Part shown: in pieces, positions 1 to 6,908 of the stretch
Layout: each line of letters opens with the position of its first letter
Position numbering within the stretch: position 1 is the first letter of the stretch
Source of the DNA: Methylaequor sp002691245
Lineage (GTDB): Bacteria; Pseudomonadota; Alphaproteobacteria; Methylaequorales; Methylaequoraceae
Direction: 5' to 3'
Length of the DNA stretch: 13,727 bases
NCBI GenBank assembly: GCA_002691245.1
Contig: NZHH01000042.1
Span: 1-13,727 of the forward strand
The notes under the pieces: generated by a model
What the model was told of the DNA's origin: nothing
Seen by the model: the letters and a program-made list of their open reading frames with translations, nothing else
Database searches by the model: none
Program-made: the position numbers and the translations under genes

Positions 1-1182
1 CTCTTTTTAATTATTTTTTTATTACTTATTAATTTAAAAATTATTGAAGTTTTGAGTTTAGCAGAAGGTAAAATTATACCACAAGGAAGAATCAAATTTG
101 TTCAACATTTAGAAGGTGGAATTGTTGAAGAAATACTAATTAATGAGGGTGAAAAGGTTAAAATTAATCAGCCTCTTGTTATCTTATCCAAGAAAAAAGC
201 ATCATCTGAGTATGAAGAAATAAATACTAGACTTAAATCTATAGAATTATCAATACTAAGGGTAGATTCGGAAAAAAAATCAAAAAATGAGATAATGATA
301 CCAGATAATAAAAAAAAGATATTTGATAAAGACTTAGTTAAATCAGAAGAGGAACTTTTTCAAAGTAGAAGAAAAGCAATTAATTCTGAAATAAAGTCTA
401 AAAAGGGGAATATTAATAAAGCCAACAAAAATCTTAAAAATTTAAAAAAAAGGTTAAAGATAGTCAAAGAGCAGGAGTCTATCAGTCAGAAACTACTTGA
501 TGTTGAAGCCACAAATAGATTAAAACATTTAGAAATTTTAAGAGAACTTCAAGAGGTTGAAGGAAGTATAGATGAACAACAATCAATTATTGATTTAAGT
601 AAAAATGACCTTGAAAAGGTTGAAAATAATTATCTTGAAGAACTTAATATTGAATTATCACAATATAAAAAGGAAAAAGAAGAACTGAATAAAAGAATAC
701 AAAAGTATTCTGATAGTTTAAATAGAACAGTCTTAAAAAGTCCAGTTTCTGGCACTGTAAAACTAGTGTCAGTAAACTCTAAAGGTGCTATTGTGGCACC
801 AGGAGTAACAGTTGTTGAGATTGTTCCAGAGAATGAAAAGCTAATTATTGAGGCAAAGTTACCTTTATCAGAAATTGGTTATGTAAAAAAGGATCTTGAA
901 GCTAAAATTAGACTTAATACACCAGAGGGCTCTAGATTTAAATCAATAAAAGGAAAAGTCATTTTTGTAGGAGCCGACAGAATTTCAGGAAAAGAAGAAG
1001 ACGGATTTTATCTTGTTAAAGTAGAAACTTCTGAAAATTCCTTCTCTCGTAACAATGAAGAGTACAAATTATTTTCAGGTGTACCTGTTATGGTAGGTAT
1101 TATAACTGGCAAAAGAAGTTTTATTGACTACTTCTTAACTCCTTTTATTACAAGTACTACTTTTGCTCTTTCAGAGAGATAG
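1..1182 (+). CDS. HlyD-family type I secretion membrane fusion protein, 5'-truncated by window edge
   Basis: The reading frame is open from base 1, so this is the C-terminal 393 residues of a longer protein. The TTG at 52 is internal and is not a start. The first ~15 visible residues are hydrophobic (LFLIIFLLLI) and look like the end of the single inner-membrane helix. HlyD hallmarks follow: the half-lipoyl motif HLEGGIVEEILINEGEKV (visible residues ~37-54), a Lys/Glu-rich coiled coil (~70-240), the second lipoyl half SPVSGTVKLVSV, a beta-barrel region, and the C-terminal family ending (DYFLTPFITSTTFALSER). Adaptors of this type link an inner-membrane ABC exporter to TolC in type I secretion. 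No CNB domain is visible, but the N terminus lies outside the window. The gene stops 5 bases from the stop of the convergent PII-like gene. Its cognate ABC transporter may lie upstream, outside the window. Family assignment is confident; the cargo is unknown. Confidence 0.93.
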   Translation, partial: LFLIIFLLLINLKIIEVLSLAEGKIIPQGRIKFVQHLEGGIVEEILINEGEKVKINQPLVILSKKKASSEYEEINTRLKSIELSILRVDSEKKSKNEIMIPDNKKKIFDKDLVKSEEELFQSRRKAINSEIKSKKGNINKANKNLKNLKKRLKIVKEQESISQKLLDVEATNRLKHLEILRELQEVEGSIDEQQSIIDLSKNDLEKVENNYLEELNIELSQYKKEKEELNKRIQKYSDSLNRTVLKSPVSGTVKLVSVNSKGAIVAPGVTVVEIVPENEKLIIEAKLPLSEIGYVKKDLEAKIRLNTPEGSRFKSIKGKVIFVGADRISGKEEDGFYLVKVETSENSFSRNNEEYKLFSGVPVMVGIITGKRSFIDYFLTPFITSTTFALSER

Positions 1183-1187
1183 AATTG

Positions 1188-1487
1188 TTATTTTACTGTA
1201 GATTTAGCTATAATATCTGATTTAAAAATAACACCGTTTTTTTGTGAGGCTAATTTTAAATGATTATAAAGTTCATCAAATACAAAGTTGCTTTTTCTTT
1301 CCTTAACAATGAGTGTTAAAATATCGGCCTCACTGGCATCTCCAAATTGTTGAATATCAAACATGTCGGATGCTCTACCGTTTGCAAAGCCAACTGAAAC
1401 TACATCCGAGTTTTTCGAGAATTTTTCAACCACTGTATGACCTAATCCCTTCTTTATTAAACCGCCAATTTCAACAAGTTTTACCAA
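1188..1487 (-). CDS. PII-like (GlnB/GlnK-fold) small regulatory protein, second copy
   Basis: This 99-residue protein shows the PII-like pattern: an N-terminal strand (KLVEIGGLIKKG), a central loop, and a C-terminal strand-helix (ADILTLIVKERKSNFVFDEL). It lacks the long T-loop with the uridylylated Tyr of classical GlnB, so it belongs to the degenerate PII-like group often found beside DUF1538 membrane proteins. The start is a TTG, supported by a strong ribosome site (GGGAGGGG on the minus strand) 8 bases upstream. An in-frame TAA lies immediately before the TTG, so no earlier start exists; the next in-frame ATG would remove about 40 residues. The stop of the first PII-like gene lies 23 bases upstream, so the two are probably co-transcribed. 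The likely role is a ligand-sensing trimer controlling the DUF1538 transporter, which is inferred from gene order. Similarity to classical PII is weak by eye. Confidence 0.75.
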   Translation of the reverse strand: MVKLVEIGGLIKKGLGHTVVEKFSKNSDVVSVGFANGRASDMFDIQQFGDASEADILTLIVKERKSNFVFDELYNHLKLASQKNGVIFKSDIIAKSTVK

Positions 1488-1495
1488 TTATTTAG

Positions 1496-1503
1496 CCCCT
1501 CCC
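1496..1503 (-). promoter_or_regulatory. Strong Shine-Dalgarno for a TTG start
   Basis: The minus strand reads GGGAGGGG, 8 bases before the TTG at 1487. It is the most G-rich ribosome site seen in this AT-rich window and is the main reason for accepting the TTG as the start of the second PII-like gene. Confidence 0.6.
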
Positions 1504-1510
1504 GCACGTT

Positions 1511-1852
1511 TTATAACATCCTTTGGTATGTGGGTCCGACNNCTCTATCNAATTTTNCCATCCACATTATTCCTTTGCCTGGTGTNTCNAGATCGCCAGC
1601 NAAATACATTGATTCAAAAACTCTATTAGATTGTTCTTTNGATACTATTATCCTGATNATTTCTTTTTGTTCATCGATAGTTACCCCTAAAAGTCCCATT
1701 CTATTNCTAATNCCGGTGCCTCTTGCATAATTAATNGTTGCACCTTGTGCGCCTACNTTAGTCGCGGCATCAATAATCTTGTCGGCCAATCCACTTTCTA
1801 CGACACAGGTAATTAGAAAAACGTCTGTTAAATAAGTGATATCTCTGGCCAT
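1511..1852 (-). CDS. PII-like (GlnB/GlnK-fold) small regulatory protein, first copy
   Basis: This protein of 113 residues, several masked by N, begins with the strand TDVFLITCVVESGLADKI and continues with a helix, a shortened central loop (NYARGT...NRMGLLGVTIDEQKE) and IRIIV...EQSNRVFESMY. The last element matches the PII pattern of a strand followed by a helix carrying Lys/Glu and Arg. The classical uridylylation loop is absent. The ATG at 1852 is preceded by AAAGGAA on the minus strand at good spacing. The DUF1538 gene ends 17 bases upstream, consistent with translation from the same mRNA. PII-like proteins next to transporters usually bind adenine nucleotides and gate the transporter, and this is the inferred role here. 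The two PII-like copies are clearly different in sequence, so they may form a mixed sensor rather than being a recent duplication. Confidence 0.8.
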   Translation of the reverse strand: MARDITYLTDVFLITCVVESGLADKIIDAATXVGAQGAXINYARGTXIXNRMGLLGVTIDEQKEXIRIIVXKEQSNRVFESMYXAGDXXTPGKGIMWMXKXDRXVGPTYQRML

Positions 1853-1868
1853 AATAAATTCCTTTAAT

Positions 1869-3566
1869 TTAAGTTTTTTGTTTAAATTGTATATACAATC
1901 CCATTAAAAGTACAGCGAGTATTGGACATATGCTTGCCATTGACAATATCCCAAAACCCTCTGTTGCTGATACTGCGTTTCCTAATCCTAGTCCCATTGC
2001 TAAGACCAATGGAACAGTTACAGGACCAGTTGTGACTCCAGCACTATCCCAGGCTACATTTACAAACTCTTCGGTAGAGAAGTAGGTCAAAACAACAGCT
2101 AATAANTAGAGAGGAATNAATACAGTTGCAAGATCAAATGCAAAAACAATTTTACCAACTCCTAATGCAATACCAAACGCTACNCCTCCNGCAACACTGT
2201 ACATAAGCATTGATTTTTTAAATGCACCATTTGTAAGCTCTTGAACAGTTAGTCCAAGAGCGTTTAAAGCTGGCTCAGCTAAAGTTGCCCCAAATCCCAA
2301 TAGCCAAGCAAAGAGAATTACAATAGATAATCCAAGAATTTCAGAATAAATAGGTGATATAGAACTAATTGGAACTTCCATAAAGGCTGCTGGAAGATTT
2401 GAACCTGCTTGTCCNCCAATGGCNCCAAGGCCATAGGTTAAGCCAATATTAAAAACACACATGCCTAGAATAGACAGGGTTAAACCGTATCCTGTAACCA
2501 AATTATTTGGAAGTTTTGATCTAAGAATTACAAATAATACAATCATTAAAAAAATTACTAAGGGGAGTATAGCTCTAACTCCACCAATAATTTCCGCAAA
2601 TGGTGTTTGTGTCCATTTAGATGCTTCTGAGGTGGAAACTGTTGATACCGCTGAGGCAGCGTTAATTATTTCCTCGACTGAAATAGTTTGCGAAACATGA
2701 ATAGCTAAAATTAACACAGCTATTATTGGAAATAGAGAGGCCATTGTAACGACACCAAATCCAGATAAAGAGGAATCACCTTTTCCAGCAGAAGCGGCTA
2801 TACCTATACCCAATGATAATACTAATGGAACAGTAACTGGCCCAGTTGTAACAGCACCACAGTCCCANGCTAATCCTAAGATGGTTCGAAGATCTGGGTT
2901 TAACCAAACATAAGCTGTGAGTAAGATGGTGGGTGTTAATGCGAGATAGATTAGTGGTTTCAATGACCAACCTTTAACAAATCTTATTGTACCTATAATT
3001 GCGGCGAGACCAACGCCAGCACCAACCATAACAACCAATGTTTCGCTTCGATTATTTAAAATTTCAAATAAGTATGGTGCATCTTGAGGGTTTATAGATG
3101 ACCCAAAAGCTTTTAAAGCTCCTATTGCTGGTTCTGCATAAGTTACCCCAACACCCAATATTCCAATTATTACGAGAACTAGAAGCATGGGTGCTTTTTT
3201 TGGCAGTGTATCTCCAATTATATTACCAAATGGCATTAATCCAGTTTTCAAACCTTCCATAAAAATTGCTAATCCAACTATTACAGCAATTAAACCAAGA
3301 CAAATTGTAGTTGCCGATGTTATAGGTTGTCTTAAAATTAGGAGTTGGAAGAGAAATAAATATGCAGCAAGCGGAACAACTGCTTTAATTTGGTCCATGA
3401 TTCTTGTAATAGTATAAGGAGCCATCAGAGATAACGCTTTTGATGGGGAAACTTTAATTTTCCCGGGCTTAAGAGATTTTCCTTTGGNTGGTTTTGGAGT
3501 TAGAAGATTATAACTTAATGAGTTATGGTTAACTTCTGATTCGTGAATGTAATCTGAATATTTCAT
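1869..3566 (-). CDS. DUF1538 (UmpA/UmpB-type) polytopic membrane protein, internally duplicated
   Basis: This 565-residue membrane protein starts with ~50 hydrophilic residues followed by many hydrophobic helices. It holds two copies of the DUF1538 unit. Copy 1 has TYAEPAIGALK (~142-152) and WDCGAVTTGPVTVPLVL (~234-250). Copy 2 has ATLAEPALNAL (~427-437) and WDSAGVTTGPVTVPLVL (~506-522). After each, a FG-(V/I)-x-(T/S)-MAS-x-x-P-I-(I/L)-AVL segment follows. From memory, a paired DUF1538 system (UmpAB) from a halophile has been reported as a two-component Na+/H+ antiporter, so this chain looks like both halves fused. Monovalent cation/proton exchange is therefore a reasonable but unproven role. 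It is followed by two PII-like genes, a common association for this family. The preceding CNB gene ends 38 bases upstream. The perfect minus-strand TATAAT lies only 3 bases before the ATG, too close to serve this start. Family call is confident; function is not. Confidence 0.88.
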   Translation of the reverse strand: MKYSDYIHESEVNHNSLSYNLLTPKPXKGKSLKPGKIKVSPSKALSLMAPYTITRIMDQIKAVVPLAAYLFLFQLLILRQPITSATTICLGLIAVIVGLAIFMEGLKTGLMPFGNIIGDTLPKKAPMLLVLVIIGILGVGVTYAEPAIGALKAFGSSINPQDAPYLFEILNNRSETLVVMVGAGVGLAAIIGTIRFVKGWSLKPLIYLALTPTILLTAYVWLNPDLRTILGLXWDCGAVTTGPVTVPLVLSLGIGIAASAGKGDSSLSGFGVVTMASLFPIIAVLILAIHVSQTISVEEIINAASAVSTVSTSEASKWTQTPFAEIIGGVRAILPLVIFLMIVLFVILRSKLPNNLVTGYGLTLSILGMCVFNIGLTYGLXAIXGQAGSNLPAAFMEVPISSISPIYSEILGLSIVILFAWLLGFGATLAEPALNALGLTVQELTNGAFKKSMLMYSVXGXVAFGIALGVGKIVFAFDLATVXIPLXLLAVVLTYFSTEEFVNVAWDSAGVTTGPVTVPLVLAMGLGLGNAVSATEGFGILSMASICPILAVLLMGLYIQFKQKT

Positions 3567-3577
3567 NANATTATAGT

Positions 3578-3618
3578 ATCATATTGTATTAATTAATGAA
3601 ATAATTATTCAATATGAT
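3578..3618. repeat. 9-bp inverted repeat spanning the CNB / DUF1538 junction
   Basis: ATCATATTG (3578-3586) and CAATATGAT (3610-3618) are perfect inverted arms separated by 23 AT-only or nearly AT-only bases. The right arm overlaps the last codons of the second CNB gene. It contains no GC-rich stem and no clear T-tract, so it is a poor intrinsic terminator. It could be an operator, an mRNA-processing hairpin, or chance in AT-rich DNA. Confidence 0.35.
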
Positions 3619-4072
3619 CAGTTGACCTTTCTAGTCTATACAATATTTGTTTGGTAAGCTTTGAAACTATTGAATTTTCNGACTCTAAAACTTTATTAAT
3701 TTGATCTCTTGAGTATATGACATTCTGAAACTCTGTTCGTTTTGTTAACTCTTCACAAAGCTCAAGAATTATTTTTTTTGTTTCCNCTGACCCTGAATCA
3801 ACCAATTCGTTTAAATTCTCTTTACTTATTGATACTAATTCTGTTGATTGGCTTGATATGATTGTTGCACTTCTTTTCTGATTAAGTAATAATGCCATCT
3901 CCCCAAACACTTCACCGTCTCTCATAGATCCAACTTTTTTTCCATCTACTATAACATCTAAAACTCCGTGAATGATCATGTAAGCTAAATTTCCTTCGTC
4001 ACCTTGGTTAAATAATTTTTCTCCCTCCAGCATTAAAACTTTAGAAGTTTTACCATGTTGAATTTTTTTCAA
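3605..4072 (-). CDS. Stand-alone cyclic-nucleotide-binding (CNB) domain protein 2
   Basis: This 155-residue protein is almost entirely one CNB domain (residues ~12-100) plus a helical tail. The phosphate-binding cassette is FGEMALLLNQKRSATI, with the conserved Glu that contacts ribose and Arg that contacts the cyclic phosphate, so cAMP or cGMP binding is expected. The earlier beta strands (LFNQGDEGNLAYMIIHGVLDV) are also typical. No DNA-binding helix-turn-helix or enzyme domain follows, which separates it from CRP/FNR regulators. The start overlaps the stop of the preceding CNB gene by 4 bases (ATGA), indicating translational coupling. Encoded behind an adenylate cyclase, it is probably a cAMP-responsive subunit of a larger complex, which is inference. 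A few residues are masked by N. Confidence 0.87.
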   Translation of the reverse strand: MKKIQHGKTSKVLMLEGEKLFNQGDEGNLAYMIIHGVLDVIVDGKKVGSMRDGEVFGEMALLLNQKRSATIISSQSTELVSISKENLNELVDSGSXETKKIILELCEELTKRTEFQNVIYSRDQINKVLEXENSIVSKLTKQILYRLERSTDHIE

Positions 4073-4509
4073 GAAAAAATCCTCTGTGAAAGTCTGTAGT
4101 GCAACTGAAGTGCAAGTGCNCTTATTACGTTTGGAGAATTAATAGTNAGTTTTAACAGTTCACTCTTTGTTAANGGNAACCTTTGGTCATCGTCTTTACT
4201 AAGTTCCTTAGACATNTCATTAATTGCTTTGTGNAGATCAATATTTGATGATAGTAGNATNGCTTCTAAAGCTTTTCGTTTTATTTCTACAANTTCACTC
4301 GGAACTATTGCTTTTATACTGGCTTTTCTNGTTTCATTTAATATTAAAGATAACTCACCAAAAATTTCTCCTGCCTCNATTTTACCTACTTTTTTACCNC
4401 CTATTTCAGCAACTAANCCNCCTGAAATAACTAGAAAAGCAGTTTCACCTTTTTCTCCTTCTTGAACTATNTATTGGTCTGGAAGTACTCTTAATTTCTT
4501 TAAACTCAT
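4069..4509 (-). CDS. Stand-alone cyclic-nucleotide-binding (CNB) domain protein 1
   Basis: This 146-residue single CNB domain with a C-terminal helical tail is a diverged paralogue of the next gene. The strand pattern IVQEGEKGETAFLVIS and the cassette FGELSLILNE(x)RKASI are visible; the ribose-binding Glu and the phosphate-binding Arg align with those of the neighbouring copy, so ligand binding is likely retained. There is no helix-turn-helix, kinase or channel domain. The cyclase gene ends 22 bases upstream and the next CNB gene overlaps by 4 bases, so it sits inside the cyclase operon. The N density in this gene is high and about fifteen residues are undetermined. The partner is not known; the CNB-fused HlyD adaptor and the exporter are obvious candidates. 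Confidence 0.85.
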   Translation of the reverse strand: MSLKKLRVLPDQXIVQEGEKGETAFLVISXXLVAEIXGKKVGKXEAGEIFGELSLILNEXRKASIKAIVPSEXVEIKRKALEXXLLSSNIDXHKAINXMSKELSKDDDQRXXLTKSELLKXTINSPNVIXALALQLHYRLSQRIFS

Positions 4510-4531
4510 CTTGGGCTCATGATTTTAAAAC

Positions 4532-6904
4532 TTATTTTGAGGTTGCAACAAAAACTCCATCCCAATTTTCAGGTGGAGGTGACATTTGATATTCATTGAT
4601 TCTTTCACTCATCATATCATAGTAATCACTCATTACATTTTTACAAAGACTTTTTGCTAACTTCATTTCATTTAGTGCTTCTGCCCATTTTTGGCTAAAA
4701 TAATAATCTAAAATTTTATTATGTTTAGATTCTAAATCTTTGAAATCTTTAGTCTCTTTAAAATTAGGGTCTCCCAACAAACAAAAAATTGAAACAGCTT
4801 CTTTTTTACCTTTTACTGCAAGCATGTCTAACTGAAGTGTTGCATAAGATTTCTTTACAGCATCATTTGTTTCTTGTCCTATAACTGTTTTAACACCATA
4901 ACCTTTTGATTGCCCCTCTAACCTTGAAGCAAGGTTAACAGCATCTCCTAGAACAGAGTAGTCAAATCTTTGGTCCGACCCCATATTTCCAACAACACAG
5001 CCTCCTGTATTTAGTCCAATACCAATCTTAAGTTCTAAAAAATCTTTTTTTTCCTCCTCTGCCTCTTTTTTCCTAACATCATTTAGTTCTTTTAAGGCAA
5101 TATGCATGCTAAGAGCAGCATCACACGAAATCTTTTCATGTCCTTCCACATCAATGGGTGCGTTCCAAAAGGCCATTATACAATCACCCATGTATTTATC
5201 AATTGTTCCATTCTTACTTATTATTTCATTTGTAAGTGGTGTTAAAAACCTATTTATTAATTTTGTTAAACCTTGAGGATCAGACTTAAATGCTTCAGAA
5301 ATCGTAGTAAACCCTCTAACATCACAAAATAAAAAAGTCATTTTTTTTGTTTCTCCACCAAGAACAAGTTTTTCAGGATCTTCAGCAAGTTGCTCAACTA
5401 ATGCTGGTGACAGGTATTGAGAAAATGCACCTCTAATTTGTTTTTTCTCGTTGGCGTCTCTAAGATAATTTGCAAATGTATTACTAAAGTAGATTATAAA
5501 AGTGGACATTCCAGCAAATGTTGGGTCGAATAATAACTTGTCATCTAAAAAAAACTTAACGCTCATGTAAAAAGCCGAACCAATTATTCCAATAAGTAAT
5601 GAAATATTTAGGATTGGTCCAAACTTTAAAGCCGAAATTGTAATAAAGAAAGCAAATATGATGGTGAAAATAGCTTCAATAAATTTCATATTGGTTCCAG
5701 ACTTCAAGAATGGTGATCCATTAATTTTAACATTTTTTTTTTCTGCAATTGCTTCTTCTTCTNATTTCCCGTCTTTTAAAGCTTTTTGATAAACTTTTTC
5801 AGCATTTTTACTTGATGTATAATATAAGATTGCCGAAATTACAGTATCTATCAAATTAGCGTGAATTTCTACACCCGGCATTCTATCGTCAACAGGTGTT
5901 GGTCTAATGTCTTTTAGACCAGTTGCTGAGGTCCCAAGAATTCCTAACTTTCCTTTGAGCCGGTCTTTTTCGACTCTGCTTTTGATAATGTCAACTGCAC
6001 TTACATAATACCTTGATTTGTTCTCAACTACTTTACNTGAGNCAGGCTCACCATAATATATCCATACCCTTCCATTCTCATCTGTTGGAATAGCTGCATT
6101 ACCAATTGCTTTAGTCTGTATGATTATTTCTTCTANNCCATTCATTCCAGTTCTTGTTGCAATNCTATTTCCTTTAAAGGCTACTCTGATCATATCTAAN
6201 CCCAGTGTAGGCCTNACTTTGCCGGCTACATTTGATACAAGAGGTACTCTTCTGATGATTCCATCAGGTTCCTCTGCAACTGATACTGTNCCTGANCCTG
6301 ATGCAGCTTTTTCAAATTCTGGAACATTTGCTAATAGTCCNGGNTAACTAATNAGCCAATCTTTGTGATTTTGGTTTTTACCTAAAAAAACTTTAACTGA
6401 TGATTCATTTATATCTTCTCTTTTAGCGTCACCNTCAACATCCAANCCAGAATGCCCTATAATAATTGGAAACTTTTTCATTGCCTCCATTGCTACAAAC
6501 TCGTTNGATGGCAATTTCTCTAATAATTCAGCAATTTCTGGATTTCTTTCTTTTATATCTCTGGAAATAAGTTCAGGAGATGTTCGATCTTTTTCCGCGA
6601 AAAGCACGTCTAAGCCTAAAACTAACATTCCAGCCGACTTTGATTTTTCAAATAATTCTGCAAGTACTGTTCTTGGCCAAGGCCATTGACCAATTTCTCT
6701 CAGAGATTTTTCNTCAATATCGACAATNACTGAATAGGTTTGTCCGTCTGTTACACGTGGATATTTTTTTTGTAAAACATCAAAGTACTTTAATCTTAGA
6801 ACCTGGACTACCTCTGGATCGGCAATTCTTATAAGGCCAAATAATATNGCCATAATTATTGATGCCANAGTTACAATTAGTCTGAAACTAAGTTTAAATT
6901 TCAT
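4532..6904 (-). CDS. CHASE2-domain receptor-type class III adenylate cyclase
   Basis: This 790-residue protein has one N-terminal membrane helix (~8-26), a large extracytoplasmic CHASE2 sensor (~30-405), three membrane helices (~408-480) and a cytoplasmic class III cyclase domain (~520-710). The catalytic set is present: metal Asp in FLFCDVRGFT (D528), substrate Lys and second metal Asp in IDKYMGDCIMAFW (K570, D574), and Asn/Arg in SVLGDAVNLASRLE (N657, R661). The second base-selecting position is Ser (S650); Lys plus Ser/Thr is the pattern of class IIIb adenylate cyclases and argues against guanylate cyclase. A ~80-residue helical tail ends with PPPENWDGVF, a feature I associate with this cyclase family. 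It lies 4 bases after the CNB-HlyD stop and is followed by two CNB genes, so its cAMP probably acts on those proteins. The CHASE2 ligand is unknown. Confidence 0.93.
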   Translation of the reverse strand: MKFKLSFRLIVTXASIIMXILFGLIRIADPEVVQVLRLKYFDVLQKKYPRVTDGQTYSXIVDIXEKSLREIGQWPWPRTVLAELFEKSKSAGMLVLGLDVLFAEKDRTSPELISRDIKERNPEIAELLEKLPXNEFVAMEAMKKFPIIIGHSXLDVXGDAKREDINESSVKVFLGKNQNHKDWXISXXGLLANVPEFEKAASXSXTVSVAEEPDGIIRRVPLVSNVAGKXRPTLXLDMIRVAFKGNXIATRTGMNXXEEIIIQTKAIGNAAIPTDENGRVWIYYGEPXSXKVVENKSRYYVSAVDIIKSRVEKDRLKGKLGILGTSATGLKDIRPTPVDDRMPGVEIHANLIDTVISAILYYTSSKNAEKVYQKALKDGKXEEEAIAEKKNVKINGSPFLKSGTNMKFIEAIFTIIFAFFITISALKFGPILNISLLIGIIGSAFYMSVKFFLDDKLLFDPTFAGMSTFIIYFSNTFANYLRDANEKKQIRGAFSQYLSPALVEQLAEDPEKLVLGGETKKMTFLFCDVRGFTTISEAFKSDPQGLTKLINRFLTPLTNEIISKNGTIDKYMGDCIMAFWNAPIDVEGHEKISCDAALSMHIALKELNDVRKKEAEEEKKDFLELKIGIGLNTGGCVVGNMGSDQRFDYSVLGDAVNLASRLEGQSKGYGVKTVIGQETNDAVKKSYATLQLDMLAVKGKKEAVSIFCLLGDPNFKETKDFKDLESKHNKILDYYFSQKWAEALNEMKLAKSLCKNVMSDYYDMMSERINEYQMSPPPENWDGVFVATSK

Positions 6905-6908
6905 TTTA

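Noticed and set aside
52..1182. Complete HlyD gene starting at TTG 52
   Set aside because: The frame stays open to base 1 and encodes the end of a membrane helix, so the gene is cut by the window edge.
3570..3575. Minus-strand TATAAT as promoter for DUF1538
   Set aside because: It ends only 3 bases before the chosen ATG, has no good -35, and the next in-frame ATG is about 47 codons later.
3605..4509. CRP/FNR-type transcription factors
   Set aside because: Both CNB proteins end shortly after the binding domain, with no room for a helix-turn-helix.
4532..6904. Guanylate cyclase
   Set aside because: The base-selecting positions are Lys (K570) and Ser (S650), not the Glu/Cys pair of guanylate cyclases.
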